Under the pieces are notes generated by a model. It did not search any database. It was not told where the DNA came from and saw only the letters and a list, made by a program, of their open reading frames with translations. From contig NZ_CANLWM010000009.1 of the NCBI RefSeq assembly GCF_947494875.1, positions 62,001 to 126,000 of the forward strand: 64,000 nucleotides of DNA. Direction: 5' to 3'. Positions 44,784-55,708 of this stretch are shown here, piece after piece. This DNA is from an uncultured Williamsia sp. Its GTDB lineage: Bacteria; Actinomycetota; Actinomycetes; Mycobacteriales; Mycobacteriaceae. Each line of letters opens with the position of its first letter. Positions within the stretch are counted from its first letter, which is position 1. The translations under genes and the position numbers were made by a program.

Positions 44784-46160
44784 TCAGGTCATGTAGCGGT
44801 AGGCGGGCGAATCCGGGTGCAGCTGCTCGACTCTGAGCCGGGACGCGTTCATGCGGTCCAGCAGGGAGGAGAGGCTGTCGGCCGAACCCAGTTCGATGCC
44901 GACGAGCGCGGCACCCGTCTCGCGGTTGTTGCGCTTGACGTACTCGAAGAGGGTGACGTCGTCCGCAGGCCCGAGCACCTCGTCGAGGAAGCCGCGCAGC
45001 GCGCCCGGCTCCTGCGGGAAGTCGACGAGGAAATAGTGCTTGAGACCCTGGTGCACCAGTGACCGTTCGATGATCTCGCCGTAGCGCGACACGTCGTTGT
45101 TGCCCCCGGACAGAAGGCACACGACGGTCGAATCCGGCTGCAGCGACAGCTGATCGAGCGCGGCCACCGAGAGCGCTCCGGCCGGCTCTGCGATGATGCC
45201 GTCGTCCTGGTAGAGCTCCAGCATGGTCGAACACAACGCGCCCTCGTCGACGTGGACGATGTGCGTGGAACCCGGTGTGAGCACCCGGCCGGCGGGTTCG
45301 ACGGTCGCGGCCGCCGGGAGATCGGGGTGCGCGGCCACCGTCGGCGCCATCGGGGCGAGCACGTCGTACACGACGCTGCCCACGCGTTTGACGGCGGCAC
45401 CGTCGACGAAGGGGTCGATGTCGCCGAGGGTGACGGGCCCGCCGTGGACCAGCGCCGCCGACAACGACAGTGCCCCGGAGGGTTCCACACCGACGATGAC
45501 CACGTCGGGATCGGCCTCGCGCAGCAGTGTCGCCATGCCTGCCAGACAGCCGCCGCCGCCGACCGGGATGACGACGACGTCGGGCACGGCGCCGAGTTGC
45601 TCCACGATCTCGGCCGCGATGGTGCCCTGGCCCGCGGCGGTGCGGACGTCGTCGAAGGCGTGGATCCAGGTGGCGCCGGTACGCAGCATGTCGGCCTGCG
45701 CCGCGGCCGCCGCGGCGTCGTAGGTGTCCCCCACCGGGATCAGCTCGACGGCGTCACCACCGTGCCACCGGATGCGGTCACGCTTCTGCTTCGGCGTCGT
45801 GGTGGGGACGTAGATCCGCCCCTGCACCCCCATCGCCTGACACGCGTAGGCCACGCCCTGCGCGTGGTTGCCGGCGCTCGCCGCGACCACACCGGCGGCG
45901 CGTTCCTCCGACGACAGCTGCGCCATCGTGTTGTAGGCGCCGCGGATCTTGTACGACCGGACCGTCTGCAGGTCCTCGCGCTTCACGAGTACGGACGCGC
46001 CGGTCGCACGAGACAGCCGCGCGCTGGTCTGCAGTGGGGTCCTGTCGACGACGTCGCGCACCCGCACGGCAGCGGCGCGGACGTCGTCGGCGGTCAGACG
46101 TGGTCCGTCCGCGACGTCGCCACCCGTCTGCGCGCGCGTTGCTGTGCTCACGTGTCCCAT
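44784..46160 (-). CDS. ilvA: Threonine ammonia-lyase (biosynthetic threonine deaminase)
   Basis: IlvA makes 2-oxobutyrate from threonine, the first step to isoleucine. The protein is 458 residues from the ATG at 46160; a GTG three codons later is possible. The PLP lysine is in VRSYKIRGAYN and the phosphate loop is PVGGGGCLAGMA. A short C-terminal ACT-like regulatory domain (about residues 370-458: GLKHYFLVDFPQEPGALRGF) is present, suggesting isoleucine feedback. ileS, which uses the product amino acid, is also in this window. Confidence 0.94.
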   Translation of the reverse strand: MGHVSTATRAQTGGDVADGPRLTADDVRAAAVRVRDVVDRTPLQTSARLSRATGASVLVKREDLQTVRSYKIRGAYNTMAQLSSEERAAGVVAASAGNHAQGVAYACQAMGVQGRIYVPTTTPKQKRDRIRWHGGDAVELIPVGDTYDAAAAAAQADMLRTGATWIHAFDDVRTAAGQGTIAAEIVEQLGAVPDVVVIPVGGGGCLAGMATLLREADPDVVIVGVEPSGALSLSAALVHGGPVTLGDIDPFVDGAAVKRVGSVVYDVLAPMAPTVAAHPDLPAAATVEPAGRVLTPGSTHIVHVDEGALCSTMLELYQDDGIIAEPAGALSVAALDQLSLQPDSTVVCLLSGGNNDVSRYGEIIERSLVHQGLKHYFLVDFPQEPGALRGFLDEVLGPADDVTLFEYVKRNNRETGAALVGIELGSADSLSSLLDRMNASRLRVEQLHPDSPAYRYMT

Positions 46161-46189
46161 CGTCTCATCCGCGACGGCCGCGATCCGCG

Positions 46190-46633
46190 TCACTCCGTGA
46201 CGGCGGGCTCCAGGACGAACACCGGGATCTCGCGGTCGGTCTTCTTCTGGTAGTCCTCGTAGGGCGGGTAGGCCGCCACCGCGCGCTCCCACCACTGCGC
46301 CTTCTCGCCGCCGAACACCTCGCGCGCGACCATGTCGAACACCTGCTCGCCGTCCCGAAGCTCGACGTGCGGGTTCGCGACGATGTTGTGGTACCAGACC
46401 GGATGCTTCGGGGCGCCGCCGAGCGACGCCACGACCGCGTAGTGCCCGTCGTGCTCGACCCGCATCAGCGGCGTCTTGCGCAGCTTGCCCGTCTTGTTGC
46501 CGACGGTGGTCAACAGGACGACGGGCATGCCGTTCATCTCGGTGCCCTCGGTACCTCCCGACGCCTCGATCTTCTCGGCGTGCTCCCGCGCCCAGTCGCT
46601 TGTGCTCGGTGCGTATTCGCCCTGCAAAGGCAT
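46190..46633 (-). CDS. DDN-like F420-dependent nitroreductase/quinone reductase family protein
   Basis: A 147-residue split-barrel protein with the family blocks [20 protein letters not shown] and [19 protein letters not shown]. These match the deazaflavin-dependent nitroreductase (Ddn/DUF385) family, which uses reduced F420 to reduce quinones or nitro compounds. The ATG follows GAGAGGATC. It ends 29 nt before the ilvA start and is divergent from a small membrane-protein gene with a palindrome between them. The natural substrate is unknown. Confidence 0.87.
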   Translation of the reverse strand: MPLQGEYAPSTSDWAREHAEKIEASGGTEGTEMNGMPVVLLTTVGNKTGKLRKTPLMRVEHDGHYAVVASLGGAPKHPVWYHNIVANPHVELRDGEQVFDMVAREVFGGEKAQWWERAVAAYPPYEDYQKKTDREIPVFVLEPAVTE

Positions 46634-46670
46634 GATGATCCTCTCGTCGTGCGGTGACCCGCGACACGGG

Positions 46671-46688
46671 AGTTCGGGGTCCCGAACT
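46671..46688. promoter_or_regulatory. Operator-like palindrome between divergent genes
   Basis: AGTTCGGGGTCCCGAACT has perfect 8-bp arms around 2 bp. It lies 38 nt upstream of the DDN-like gene and 19 nt before the TACACT box of the small membrane gene. The responsible regulator is not in the immediate neighbourhood. Confidence 0.55.
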
Positions 46689-46706
46689 TTTGGCTGCGGG
46701 TTGTCG

Positions 46707-46712
46707 TACACT
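46707..46712 (+). promoter_or_regulatory. Candidate -10 box of the small membrane-protein gene
   Basis: TACACT would start transcription near 46719, giving a leader of about 80 nt that includes the ribosome site GGGAGGAGG. The palindrome at 46671-46688 would overlap the -35 region. Confidence 0.45.
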
Positions 46713-46800
46713 GTGGTCGACGCGGCGCGGACGTCGGCCTTCCGATCCGATCGACCCGCACCGACGATCGTGACACGCCGGCACGGGAGGAGGACTGACG

Positions 46801-47022
46801 ATGACCACAATCGAGACGACCAGCGGAGTCCACGCCGTCCCCTCCGTCGACGTCGCGGGTGTCCCGTGGCCCGCCTACAAGGTGCACGCGCTCATCGTCG
46901 GCTTACTGGTCGCGGTGGTCGTCGGCGTGGCGACGCTGTCGGCGGAGACCACCGTTCTCGCCGCCGCGGCGACCACCACCGCCGCGTGGTGGGCGCTGCG
47001 CGTCGCGCATCTGCGGTCCTGA
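46801..47022 (+). CDS. Small two-helix membrane protein
   Basis: A 73-residue product, not recognised. The ATG is preceded by GGGAGGAGGACTGACG, one of the best ribosome sites in the window, which argues that the gene is real. Residues about 30-48 ([18 protein letters not shown]) and 50-68 ([19 protein letters not shown]) are hydrophobic. It is divergent from the DDN-like gene and ends 14 nt before the convergent dnaE stop. Confidence 0.7.
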   Translation: MTTIETTSGVHAVPSVDVAGVPWPAYKVHALIVGLLVAVVVGVATLSAETTVLAAAATTTAAWWALRVAHLRS

Positions 47023-47036
47023 CGCACCGCTGATCG

Positions 47037-50000
47037 TCAGCTCGACAGGCAGCTCGGTCCGAGCAGCGCCTTCAGATCGCCCATGAGTGCCGAGCTCGGC
47101 GTCACGCGGAACGTGTCGTCGAGACGCAGCAGCGTCGTCGAGTCCCCGGAGATCAACCGGACGTGCACGTCGGCGGTACCCGGGTGCCGCGCGAGGACCC
47201 GCTTGAGCTCGCCCACCCTGTCCCGGGTGCACAGTCGTGTCGACATGCTGACCGCGACGGGCCGTGACTCACCGGCGTGCGACAGGTCCGGGACGGCGAG
47301 GTCGTTGGCGCTGATCATCGTCGAGTCATCCCGCTTGTTGATGCGGGCCTTGACCAGGACGACGGCGTCCGGCGTGATGTCCATGCCGTAGGCCTGGAAC
47401 GCCCGCGGGAAGAAGTAGACCTCGACGCCGCCGACCATGTCCTCGAGCGTGACCACCGCGTACGGCTCGCCCTTCTTGTTCACGCGCCGCGTGACGGCCG
47501 AGATGATGCCGCCGATCACGATCTGCGCGCCGTCGGGGACGTTGCCCTCCAGCAGGCTGGTGATCGACGTGTCGGTCTGCGCCGAGATGATGTGCTCGAT
47601 GCCACCCAGCGGGTGCCCGGAGACATAGAGCCCCAGCATCTCCCGTTCGAGGGCGAGTTTGTGCTTCGAGTCCCACTCCTCGTCGGGCACCTTGACCGCG
47701 AACACGTCGTCGACGATGGCATCGTCACCGCCGGCATCACCGAACAGGTCGAACTGTCCGACCGCCTCGGCCTTCTTGGTGCCGAGCACGGCGTCGACGG
47801 CATCGGAGTGGATGAGGAACAGGCCCTTGCGCGGGTGGTCGAGGGAGTCGAACGCGCCTGCCTTGATGAGGGACTCGGTGACCTTCTTGCTGCAGGCCGT
47901 CACGTCGATCTTGCCGAGGTAGTCCGAGAAGCTGGTGAACTTCCCCCGCTCCTCACGGGCGCGCAGGATCGCCGACACGACGTTGGTGCCGACGTTGCGC
48001 ACCGCGGCGAGACCGAAACGGATGTCGGTGCCGACGGCCGCGAAGTTGCGCTGCGACTCGTTGACATCCGGTGGCAGGACGGTGATCCCGAGCTTGCGAC
48101 AGTCGGCCAGATAGATCGCGGCCTTGTCCTTGTCGTCGCCGACGGACGTCAGGAGGCCGGCCATGTACTCCGCCGGGAAGTTCGCCTTGAGGTAGGCGGT
48201 CCAGAACGACACCAGGCCGTATCCGGCGGCGTGGGACTTGTTGAACGCGTACCCGGCGAACGGGAGGATCGTGTCCCACAGCGCCTTGATGGCCGGGGCC
48301 GAGAACCCGTTGGCCTTCATGCCCGCCTCGAAGCCCTCGAACTCGGCCGCGAGCACCTCGGCCTTCTTCTTGCCCATCGCGCGGCGCAGGATGTCGGCTC
48401 GGCCGAGGGAGTAGCCGGCCACCTTCTGCGCGATCTGCATGATCTGCTCCTGGTAGACGATCAGGCCGTAGGTGTCGGCCAGGATCTCCTTCAGGGGCTC
48501 GGCGAGCTCGGGGTGGATGGGCGTGACCTGCTGGCGACCGTTCTTGCGGTCGGCGTAGTCGTTGTGGGCGTTCATGCCCATCGGGCCCGGTCGGTACAGC
48601 GCCAGCACGGCCACGATGTCCTCGAACCCGGTGGGCTGCATGCGCTTGAGCAGTTCGCGCATCGCCCCGCCGTCGAGCTGGAACACGCCGAGCGTGTCAC
48701 CGCGGGCGAGCAGCTCGTAGGTCTTCGGGTCGTCGAGGGGTGCGGCGTCCATGTCGAAGTCGATGCCGCGGTTGGTCTTGATGTTCTCGATCGCGTCACC
48801 GATGACGGTGAGGTTGCGCAGACCGAGGAAGTCCATCTTCAGCAGGCCGATGGCCTCGCACGACGGGTAGTCCCAGCCGGTGATGATCGCGCCGTCCTGG
48901 GCGCGCTTCCACACGGGGATCGCGTCGGTGAGCGGCTCCGACGACATGATGACCGCGCAGGCGTGGACGCCGGCGTTGCGGATCAGACCCTCGAGACCCA
49001 GTGCGGTGTCGTAGATCTTCTTGACGTCGGGGTCCGTCTCGATCAGACCGCGGACCTCGGAGGCCTCGCCGTAGCGCTCGTGCTCGGGGTCGGTGATGCC
49101 CTTGACCGAGATGTCCTTGGCCATGATCGGCGGCGGCAACGCCTTGGTGATGCGGTCGGCGACGGAGAAGCCCGGCTGACCGAACTGGACGCGGGCGGAG
49201 TCCTTGATGGCCGCCTTCGTCTTGATGGTGCCGAAGGTGATGACCTGCGCGACCTTGTCGCTGCCCCAGCGGTCCGTCGCGTAGCGCACCATGTCGCCGC
49301 GACGGCGGTCGTCGAAGTCGATGTCGATGTCGGGCATGGACACGCGCTCGGGGTTGAGGAACCGCTCGAACAGCAGGCCGTGCGGGATGGGGTCGATGTT
49401 GGTGATCCCCAGCGCGTAGGCGACGAGCGACCCGGCGGCCGATCCACGGCCCGGGCCGACGCGGATACCGACCTCCTGCGCGTGCCGGATGAGGTCGCCG
49501 ACGACGAGGAAGTAGGCCGGGAACCCCATCTGGATGATGACGTCGAGTTCGTAGTCGGCGCGGGAGACGTAGTCGTCGGGGACCGGGCCGTCGGGGAACC
49601 GACGCTTCAGGCCCGACGCGACCTCACGGCGCAGCCAGCTGTCCTGCGTCTCACCCTCGGGAACCGGGAACACCGGCATCCGGTCGCGGTGGGTGAACAC
49701 CTCGGAGTAGTCGCCGATGCGCTCGCCGATCTCGACGGTGTTGTCGCACGCGCCCGGGATGACGTCGTCCCAGAGTGCGCGCATCTCCTCGGCGGACTTC
49801 AGGTAGTAGCCGTCGCCGTCGAACTTGAACCGCGTCGGGTCGGACAGCGTCTTGCCCGTCTGGATGCACAGCAGCGCCTCGTGGGTGACGGCGTCGGACT
49901 TGTGCACGTAGTGGCAGTCGTTGGTCACGATCGGCTTGATGCCGAGCTTGCGGCCGATCTCGAGCAGGCCGTCGCGGACCCGCCGCTCGATCTCGAGCCC

Positions 50001-50579
50001 GTGCTCCATCAGCTCGAGGTAGAAGTTCTCCTTGCCGAAGATTTCCTGCCACTTCGCCGCCGCCTCCAGCGCCTCGCGCTCGTGACCGAGGCGCAGACGG
50101 GTCTGGACCTCCCCCGAGGGACAGCCGGTGGTCGCGATGATCCCGGACGCGTGCTGCGCGATGAGCTCGGCGTCCATGCGCGACCACTTGCCGAGCTGAC
50201 CCTCGATCGACGCGAGCGACGACAGCTGGAACAGGTTGCGCAGGCCGGTCGCGTTCTCCGCGACCATCGTCATGTGCGTGTACGCGCCCGAGCCGGACAC
50301 GTCGTCGGACTTCTGGTCTCGATCGCCCCAGAGGACACGTTTGGTGTCGAAGCGGGACCCCGGCGCGATGTAGGCCTCGATGCCGATGATCGGGGTGATG
50401 TCGTGCTTCTTGGCGACGGTGTAGAACTCGCTGGCGCCGAACATGTTGCCGTGGTCGGTCATGCCGATCGCGGTCATCCCGAGGCGCTTGGCCTCGGCGA
50501 ACAGCGGCGCCACCTTCGCGGCCCCGTCGAGCATGGAGTACTCGGTGTGGTTGTGCAGATGGACGAACTGACCTGACAC
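47037..50579 (-). CDS. dnaE1: DNA polymerase III alpha subunit
   Basis: DnaE1 is the replicative polymerase. The 1180-residue protein opens with an intact PHP exonuclease domain ([19 protein letters not shown]; further metal ligands MTDHGNMFG and TNDCHYVH), which proofreads in actinobacteria. The polymerase catalytic aspartates lie in [13 protein letters not shown], with [16 protein letters not shown] before it. The C-terminal third has the HhH and OB ([25 protein letters not shown]) domains. The GTG start follows GGAAGGTCGTGGA. It is full length and of the expected size. Confidence 0.98.
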   Translation of the reverse strand: MSGQFVHLHNHTEYSMLDGAAKVAPLFAEAKRLGMTAIGMTDHGNMFGASEFYTVAKKHDITPIIGIEAYIAPGSRFDTKRVLWGDRDQKSDDVSGSGAYTHMTMVAENATGLRNLFQLSSLASIEGQLGKWSRMDAELIAQHASGIIATTGCPSGEVQTRLRLGHEREALEAAAKWQEIFGKENFYLELMEHGLEIERRVRDGLLEIGRKLGIKPIVTNDCHYVHKSDAVTHEALLCIQTGKTLSDPTRFKFDGDGYYLKSAEEMRALWDDVIPGACDNTVEIGERIGDYSEVFTHRDRMPVFPVPEGETQDSWLRREVASGLKRRFPDGPVPDDYVSRADYELDVIIQMGFPAYFLVVGDLIRHAQEVGIRVGPGRGSAAGSLVAYALGITNIDPIPHGLLFERFLNPERVSMPDIDIDFDDRRRGDMVRYATDRWGSDKVAQVITFGTIKTKAAIKDSARVQFGQPGFSVADRITKALPPPIMAKDISVKGITDPEHERYGEASEVRGLIETDPDVKKIYDTALGLEGLIRNAGVHACAVIMSSEPLTDAIPVWKRAQDGAIITGWDYPSCEAIGLLKMDFLGLRNLTVIGDAIENIKTNRGIDFDMDAAPLDDPKTYELLARGDTLGVFQLDGGAMRELLKRMQPTGFEDIVAVLALYRPGPMGMNAHNDYADRKNGRQQVTPIHPELAEPLKEILADTYGLIVYQEQIMQIAQKVAGYSLGRADILRRAMGKKKAEVLAAEFEGFEAGMKANGFSAPAIKALWDTILPFAGYAFNKSHAAGYGLVSFWTAYLKANFPAEYMAGLLTSVGDDKDKAAIYLADCRKLGITVLPPDVNESQRNFAAVGTDIRFGLAAVRNVGTNVVSAILRAREERGKFTSFSDYLGKIDVTACSKKVTESLIKAGAFDSLDHPRKGLFLIHSDAVDAVLGTKKAEAVGQFDLFGDAGGDDAIVDDVFAVKVPDEEWDSKHKLALEREMLGLYVSGHPLGGIEHIISAQTDTSITSLLEGNVPDGAQIVIGGIISAVTRRVNKKGEPYAVVTLEDMVGGVEVYFFPRAFQAYGMDITPDAVVLVKARINKRDDSTMISANDLAVPDLSHAGESRPVAVSMSTRLCTRDRVGELKRVLARHPGTADVHVRLISGDSTTLLRLDDTFRVTPSSALMGDLKALLGPSCLSS

Positions 50580-50753
50580 TCCACGACCTTCCTGACCTGC
50601 ATCCCCGGATGTCGCGACCGCGGCGGTGCACCCTGACGGCGGATGGGACCGGCCGTCGCGACCCGATCAGTCTAGGTGTCGGTACCGACGTCCTCGGGGA
50701 GGAGACGCGGCGTGGCCGACGACTCCGGGGCGACACGCCCGGCGACGCGCCGG

Positions 50754-51452
50754 TCAGCGCGCGGGGACGGCGCCGGTGTCGGGCAACGGCGCCGCGCCGA
50801 CGGTCTGTTCGGGCAGCAGCGGCACCACCGCGAACCGCCCGCCGCCGGCGTCGGCGGGCAGCACCTGGACCACACGGACCCGCGGATCGGTCGCGATCGT
50901 GCGCAACCGCTCGGCCGTACCGCGGACGACGACCCCGGCGACGCACGCGCACGACGCACGCAGCCGCTGCGTGACGACCTCGTCCACCGCGGTGCCACGA
51001 TCGGCGTCGACCGGGCCGCCGTCGGTGTCCAGGCGGGACACGGCGAGTTCGCGCGCGGTCGTGAACGAGCCGGCGTCGGGCGTGACCGGGACCACCGCCG
51101 TGGGGGTGGCGACGTCGGGGATGGGGACGTGCAGCGCGACCTGCGCCGGGGTGGTGCCCGCGATCACCGATCGTGCGGTCGCGTCGTCGACGGCCGTTCG
51201 CAGCGACACCAGCGCCCACCGCACACCGGTGGCACGGGCGAGTCCGCGCTGCGACGAGGCCACGTAGTCCGCGACGGGCTCGCCGGAGTCGGGACCGAGG
51301 CTGTCGGTGGCGACACCCGACGACCGCGGCGGGTGCGTGGCGCCGAGCCAGTACAGCCCCGCGATCACCACGACCACCGCCACGACGACGGCGCCGATCG
51401 TCCGCGCGGCCCGCGCCGCCGATCCCGCCCTGTCCGCCCCGTCAGCCGGCAC
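50754..51452 (-). CDS. Unknown membrane-anchored protein upstream of dnaE
   Basis: A 232-residue protein with one N-terminal helix ([20 protein letters not shown], about residues 18-37) and an extracytoplasmic remainder. The outer part holds two nearby cysteines ([12 protein letters not shown]). I recognise no family. The GTG at 51452 overlaps the rluD stop by 11 nt, so it is made with rluD and lspA. The 174 nt between it and dnaE show no gene. Confidence 0.7.
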   Translation of the reverse strand: MPADGADRAGSAARAARTIGAVVVAVVVVIAGLYWLGATHPPRSSGVATDSLGPDSGEPVADYVASSQRGLARATGVRWALVSLRTAVDDATARSVIAGTTPAQVALHVPIPDVATPTAVVPVTPDAGSFTTARELAVSRLDTDGGPVDADRGTAVDEVVTQRLRASCACVAGVVVRGTAERLRTIATDPRVRVVQVLPADAGGGRFAVVPLLPEQTVGAAPLPDTGAVPAR

Positions 51453-52368
51453 GCAGGACGTCCAGCGCGTGCTGCAGGTCGTCGGGGTACGGGCTGGTGA
51501 ACTCGACCATCCGCCCGTCGGCGGGGTGCGCGAACGCCAGGGCGCGCGCGTGCAGCCACTGCCGCTCGAGTCCCAGCCGCGCGGCGAGGGTGGGGTCGGC
51601 GCCGTAGGTCATGTCGCCGCAGCACGGGTGGTGCAGCGCCGAGAAGTGCACCCGGATCTGGTGGGTCCGGCCGGTCTCGAGGTGGACGTCGAGAAGGCTG
51701 GCCGCGGCGAACATCTCGACCGTGTCGTAGTGGGTGACGCTCGGCTTGCCCGCGGTGGTGACGGCGAACCGCCACTCGCTGCCGGGGTGCCGGCCGATCG
51801 GCGCGTCGATGGTGCCGCTCGACGGGTCGAGGTGCCCCTGCACCAGTGCGTGGTAGCGCTTGTCGACGGTGCGTTCGCGGAACGCGCGCTTGAGCACCGT
51901 GTACGCCCGCTCGGACACCGCGACCGCCATCACGCCGGACGTCCCGACGTCGAGCCGGTGGACGATCCCCTGCCGCTCGTGCGCGCCGGAGGTCGAGATG
52001 CGGTAGCCCGCCGCCTCCAGGCCGCCGATGACGGTGGGGCCCGTCCAGCCGACGGACGCGTGCGCGGCGACGCCGACGGGCTTGTCGACGACGACGATGT
52101 CGGAGTCGGCGTAGAGGACCGTCATGTCCTCGACCTCCATGACCGGGTTCTCCGGCGGGCGTGCGGGTTCGGGCAGCGTGACCTCGAGCCAGGTGCCGGC
52201 GGTCAGCCGGTGCGACTTGCCCACCGCGGCGCCGTCGACCGTCACGTCCCCGGAGTCGGCGAGGGTCGCCACGACCGTCCGCGACAGGCCGAGGATGCGA
52301 CTGACACCGGCGTCGAGACGCATGCCGTCGATGCCGTCGGGCACGGGCATCGACCGACTGTCACGCAT
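51442..52368 (-). CDS. rluD: RluA-family 23S rRNA pseudouridine synthase
   Basis: The 308-residue protein has an N-terminal S4 RNA-binding domain ([27 protein letters not shown], about residues 16-42) and the RluA-type catalytic domain with the nucleophile Asp in [14 protein letters not shown], then [14 protein letters not shown]. RluD modifies helix 69 of 23S rRNA. The ATG overlaps the lspA end by 8 nt, the usual lspA-rluD pairing. Confidence 0.94.
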   Translation of the reverse strand: MRDSRSMPVPDGIDGMRLDAGVSRILGLSRTVVATLADSGDVTVDGAAVGKSHRLTAGTWLEVTLPEPARPPENPVMEVEDMTVLYADSDIVVVDKPVGVAAHASVGWTGPTVIGGLEAAGYRISTSGAHERQGIVHRLDVGTSGVMAVAVSERAYTVLKRAFRERTVDKRYHALVQGHLDPSSGTIDAPIGRHPGSEWRFAVTTAGKPSVTHYDTVEMFAAASLLDVHLETGRTHQIRVHFSALHHPCCGDMTYGADPTLAARLGLERQWLHARALAFAHPADGRMVEFTSPYPDDLQHALDVLRAG

Positions 52369-52963
52369 CGGCGGACCGCTTCGACGACTGTCGCGACGGC
52401 GTGCGCGTGCCGTCGATCTCGACCCCGAACACGGTGAGCGCGACCAGCAGGATCGCGCCGCAGACGACGGCGGAGTCGGCGACGTTGAACACCGGCCACC
52501 ATCCGACGGAGACGAAGTCGACGACGTGGCCGCGCAGCGGCCCGGGTGACCGGAAGAACCGGTCGACCAGGTTGCCCAGCGCTCCGCCCAGCACGAGTCC
52601 GAGACCCACGGCCCACCAGGCCGACCGGAGGCGTCCGCTGAAGCGGATGATGCCGACGACCACGGCCGCGGCGACGATGGTGAGCACCCAGGTGTAGCCG
52701 GTGGCGAAGGAGAACGCGGCGCCGGAGTTGCGGACCAGGCGCAGGGTCACGGTGTCGCCGATGATGTGCACCGGCCGCAGCGGGTCGATGGTCGCGACGA
52801 CCACGATCTTGGTGACGAGGTCGAGCACGAGGATCACCAGAGCGACGACGGGGAGCACCGCGAGGACCGCCCGGGAGCGGCCCTCAGCGGTCGGCGCGTC
52901 AGACGCGTTCCCGGGCGCGGTGACCGGAGTGGGCGCGGGGTCGGTCCGGGAGTCGTCGGTCAC
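52361..52963 (-). CDS. lspA: Lipoprotein signal peptidase
   Basis: LspA cleaves the signal peptide of diacylglyceryl-modified prolipoproteins. The product has four helices and the catalytic aspartates in [12 protein letters not shown] and [10 protein letters not shown], with the RNSGAAFSF block. I chose the GTG at 52963 (VTDDSRTDP), which has GATGGAGC before it; ATGs at 52972 and 52975 would add three or four residues. The protein is about 200 residues, longer than the 160-170 of most LspA because of a hydrophilic N-terminal tail. It completes the lipoprotein pathway with lgt at 2.2 kb. Confidence 0.94.
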   Translation of the reverse strand: MTDDSRTDPAPTPVTAPGNASDAPTAEGRSRAVLAVLPVVALVILVLDLVTKIVVVATIDPLRPVHIIGDTVTLRLVRNSGAAFSFATGYTWVLTIVAAAVVVGIIRFSGRLRSAWWAVGLGLVLGGALGNLVDRFFRSPGPLRGHVVDFVSVGWWPVFNVADSAVVCGAILLVALTVFGVEIDGTRTPSRQSSKRSADA

Positions 52964-52991
52964 GCGCTCCATCATCCCTCACGACCGTCGC

Positions 52992-52997
52992 TAGCCT
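52992..52997 (+). promoter_or_regulatory. -10 box of a leaderless lipoprotein gene
   Basis: TAGCCT ends 7 nt before the GTG at 53005. The divergent lspA start is only about 40 nt away. Confidence 0.55.
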
Positions 52998-53004
52998 GAA
53001 TCGC

Positions 53005-53976
53005 GTGCCCGCCCCCGTAGTGTCCCCCGCCCGACGACTGCCCGTGGCCGCGGCCTCGATCGCGGGCGTCGCCCTGCTGGTGCTGACCGGATGCGGGTCG
53101 TCCGAGGGTGCGCGCGACGGCGGCTCGAGCACGGCCGCGTCCGACAGCGGCTGCGCCACGCAGACCACGGTCGGCGCCGACAGCGCCTCCCTGCTGCCGA
53201 TCGCGCCGGCCGCGGTCACACTCGATCAGCCCGGAACCGCGCCGCCGGCGACCCTCACCGGTACCCCCGATCGCACCTCGGCGCAGCGGGTGTCGCTACG
53301 CGTCGTGTCGTCGTCGACCACACTGCGCCAGGGCGAGCAACCGTCGACCGCGTCCCAGGACGTCACACTGCCGCTGACGGCCCGGGTGGCCTGCTCCGAC
53401 CCCACCGACGTCGAACTGCAGCTCGGGCGTGCCACATCGCCGGACTCGGGACTGACCGGCTCGCTGGCGGCCGTCGACGGCTCCCGCGCCGGGATCGCCG
53501 TCGCCGCCGGGTCGGTGCCGGTGTCCCTGCGGATCCTGCCCGCGCAGGCCGCCGACGACGCCGCACGGTCCGCCGTGGAGCAGACCCTGCTGACCGCGCT
53601 GCAGCGATCGGTCGCGGTGCCGACGCAGCCGGTCGGTGTCGGCGCGCGGTGGCACGCCGTGCGCACCCTCGACGGCGCCGCGACCGTCACGCAGACGACG
53701 ACGGCCACGCTGCGCCAACGCACCGGATCCCGCGTCGTCCTCGACGTCGCGATCGACGAGGTCCCCGTCGACTCGACGTTCACCGTCCCGGGCCGTGGCG
53801 ACCGTCTGACCATCGGGTCGTACTCGTTCTCCGGCCAGGGCGCGATCACCGTCGACCTCGGCCGGGGGCTGCCCGTCGCCGGGACGCTGTCGCTGACGGG
53901 GGGCCGCACCCTGATCGGCGACGACCCCGCCCGCCCGCTCGTGCAGCAGACGTCACTCGCGGTCACCTGGCGGTAG
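53005..53976 (+). CDS. Putative lipoprotein of unknown function
   Basis: A 323-residue protein with a clear lipoprotein signal (hydrophobic residues 13-27, lipobox LTGC, Cys30). The mature part is rich in Thr, Ser and Val and predicted beta. It contains a repeated-looking pair of halves with SVAVPTQPVGVGARWHAVRTL and VDSTFTVPGRGDRLTIGSYSF. I recognise no family. It is transcribed alone between the divergent lspA and a strong terminator. Confidence 0.8.
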   Translation: MPAPVVSPARRLPVAAASIAGVALLVLTGCGSSEGARDGGSSTAASDSGCATQTTVGADSASLLPIAPAAVTLDQPGTAPPATLTGTPDRTSAQRVSLRVVSSSTTLRQGEQPSTASQDVTLPLTARVACSDPTDVELQLGRATSPDSGLTGSLAAVDGSRAGIAVAAGSVPVSLRILPAQAADDAARSAVEQTLLTALQRSVAVPTQPVGVGARWHAVRTLDGAATVTQTTTATLRQRTGSRVVLDVAIDEVPVDSTFTVPGRGDRLTIGSYSFSGQGAITVDLGRGLPVAGTLSLTGGRTLIGDDPARPLVQQTSLAVTWR

Positions 53977-53990
53977 CGGACGCAGAGACG

Positions 53991-54027
53991 ACTCCGCCCC
54001 GTCACCGCGATGGTGACGGGGCGGAGT
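53991..54027. terminator. Bidirectional terminator between convergent lipoprotein genes
   Basis: Perfect 16-bp stem (ACTCCGCCCCGTCACC and its complement) with a 5-nt loop, 14 nt after one stop and 20 nt from the other. It should serve both strands. Confidence 0.85.
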
Positions 54028-54047
54028 GCGTCAGACGGGGTGCGGTG

Positions 54048-54578
54048 TCAGTTGGCCGCGGGGCACATCGCGCTCTGCACGTTGTTGGCCTGCAGCAGCG
54101 GGCACACCGTGGTCTTGGCGAGCTTCCACTTGCCCTGGTCGTAGACGATCGCCGCGTCGATGGTCTGCTCGGGGACGTTGGGGAGCTTGACCTTCACCTT
54201 GACGGTGGCCTGGCCGTTGCCCGACGAGATCACCGGCGGCACCAGCTGGTAGGTGACGCCCTGCAGGTCTTCCTTGGCCTTGACAAGCTTGTCGAACAGC
54301 TGCGGGTCGGCCTCGGAGCCCTGAACCAGGTCGGTCTTCTGCGAGGCCGGGACGTTCGGGTCCAGGGCCTTCGTGAGCAGGGAGTTCAGCGTCGCGGCGT
54401 TCGGCGGCGTCGACGGATCGGTGACCGAGGTGCCCCCGCTGTCCGAGACGCTGCTGGTGGCCGACGAGGTCGCCGGGCCGTTGTCGGTCGCGCCGTCGCT
54501 GTTGTCACTGCACGCGGCGGTGAAGGTCAGGGCGGCGACGACCGCCAGACCGGCGGTCAGGATCTTCTGCAGCTTCAC
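54048..54578 (-). CDS. Mtb12-like low-molecular-weight antigen lipoprotein
   Basis: A 176-residue product from the GTG at 54578, which follows GAAGGAGTTC. It has a signal peptide with lipobox cysteine at residue 23 (TFTAACSDN), a Ser/Thr/Gly-rich linker, then a compact domain from LNSLLTKALDPNVPASQK to the end. Two C-terminal cysteines (TTVCPLLQ, AMCPAAN) probably pair. This resembles the C-terminal domain of the secreted mycobacterial antigen Mtb12; the function of the family is unknown. The longer upstream frame lacks a good start. Confidence 0.8.
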   Translation of the reverse strand: MKLQKILTAGLAVVAALTFTAACSDNSDGATDNGPATSSATSSVSDSGGTSVTDPSTPPNAATLNSLLTKALDPNVPASQKTDLVQGSEADPQLFDKLVKAKEDLQGVTYQLVPPVISSGNGQATVKVKVKLPNVPEQTIDAAIVYDQGKWKLAKTTVCPLLQANNVQSAMCPAAN

Positions 54579-54778
54579 GAGGCGTGAACTCCTTCGTTGT
54601 CGGATGACGTCGTCGTCAGTGGGGAGACGGCCGCGACCGGCCGCGATTCCCCCCGGATCGGACACCACTATGCCAAACGGTCCGCGCAGCAGGCCGCGGA
54701 CCGCAGCGCACACCGTCCCCGTCACAGGCAGTCGGCCGAGTTGACCAGCATCGTGACCACACGGTGAGGTGGTCGACC

Positions 54779-55708
54779 ATGAGCGTGCGCGGACGGGTCG
54801 TCGTCCTGGGGACCGGTGGGACCATCGCGTCCGTCGACGGCCCCGGCGGTGCGGTGCCTCAGGTCGATGTGCGCGACCTGGTCGGTGCCGACGACACCGC
54901 GGTGCAGACCAAGACGGTGATGGCGGTCGATTCGTCGGCCATGACGCCGTCCCTGCAGCGGGAGGTGCGCGACGCCGTCCGATCCGCTCTCGCCGACCCC
55001 GACGTGGCGGGTGTGGTGGTCACCCACGGCACCGACACCCTCGAGGAGACCGCGATGCTCCTCGACCTCACCCACGCCGATCCGAGGCCCGTCGTGATGA
55101 CCGGGGCGCAGCGCCCGGCGTCGGACCGGGATCCCGACGGGCCGGCGAACCTCGCCCGGTCGATCGCGGTGGCGAGGGATGGGACGAGCCGTGGGCGTGG
55201 GGTGCTCGTCGCCCTCGGGGGATCGGTGCTGCCCGCCCGGGGGATCGCGAAGCGGTCGACGACGGACATCGACGCCTTCGCGGCCGTCGTCGCGTCCCCG
55301 GCACGCCCGCTCATGCCGGTGGTCGACGGCGCCGCGCCGCGCGTCGACCTGCTGGCCGCCCACCCGGGCATGGACGTCGATCTCGTCGACGTCTTCCTCG
55401 AGCGCGGCGCGGCCGGACTCGTCGTCGCCGGGTACGGGTCGGGCAACGTGCACCCCGACCTCGCCGAGCGGCTCCGCGCGGCCGCGCGTGCCGGTGCGGT
55501 GGTCGCCGTGACGACGCGCGTGCCCGACGGCCCCGTCGTCCCCACCTACGGCGGCGGTGGCGGTGCGGTCGACCTCGTGGCCGCCGGTGTCCTCGTCTCG
55601 CCCTGGCTGCGGGCGCCGCAGGCCCGGGTCGTGTTGGCCGAGGGCCTGGCCCGCGGGTGGGGTCCCGGGCGGATCAGCCCCTTCCTGGATCCGTCGGCGC
55701 CGGGCTGA
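54779..55708 (+). CDS. ansA: L-asparaginase (type I/II asparaginase family)
   Basis: A 309-residue amidohydrolase that turns asparagine into aspartate and ammonia. Both catalytic threonine motifs are present: [13 protein letters not shown] at the N-terminus and [14 protein letters not shown] at about residue 80, followed by [22 protein letters not shown]. No signal peptide is seen, so it is cytosolic. The ATG at 54779 follows GTGAGGTGG. The last 35 nt overlap the convergent dinB gene. Confidence 0.93.
   Translation: MSVRGRVVVLGTGGTIASVDGPGGAVPQVDVRDLVGADDTAVQTKTVMAVDSSAMTPSLQREVRDAVRSALADPDVAGVVVTHGTDTLEETAMLLDLTHADPRPVVMTGAQRPASDRDPDGPANLARSIAVARDGTSRGRGVLVALGGSVLPARGIAKRSTTDIDAFAAVVASPARPLMPVVDGAAPRVDLLAAHPGMDVDLVDVFLERGAAGLVVAGYGSGNVHPDLAERLRAAARAGAVVAVTTRVPDGPVVPTYGGGGGAVDLVAAGVLVSPWLRAPQARVVLAEGLARGWGPGRISPFLDPSAPG

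Noticed and set aside
47277-50576. A 1099-codon open frame on the plus strand opposite dnaE
   Set aside because: It mirrors the codon pattern of dnaE in very GC-rich DNA, has a composition dominated by Arg, Val, Gly and Asp, and shows no domain. The minus-strand dnaE has every expected motif.
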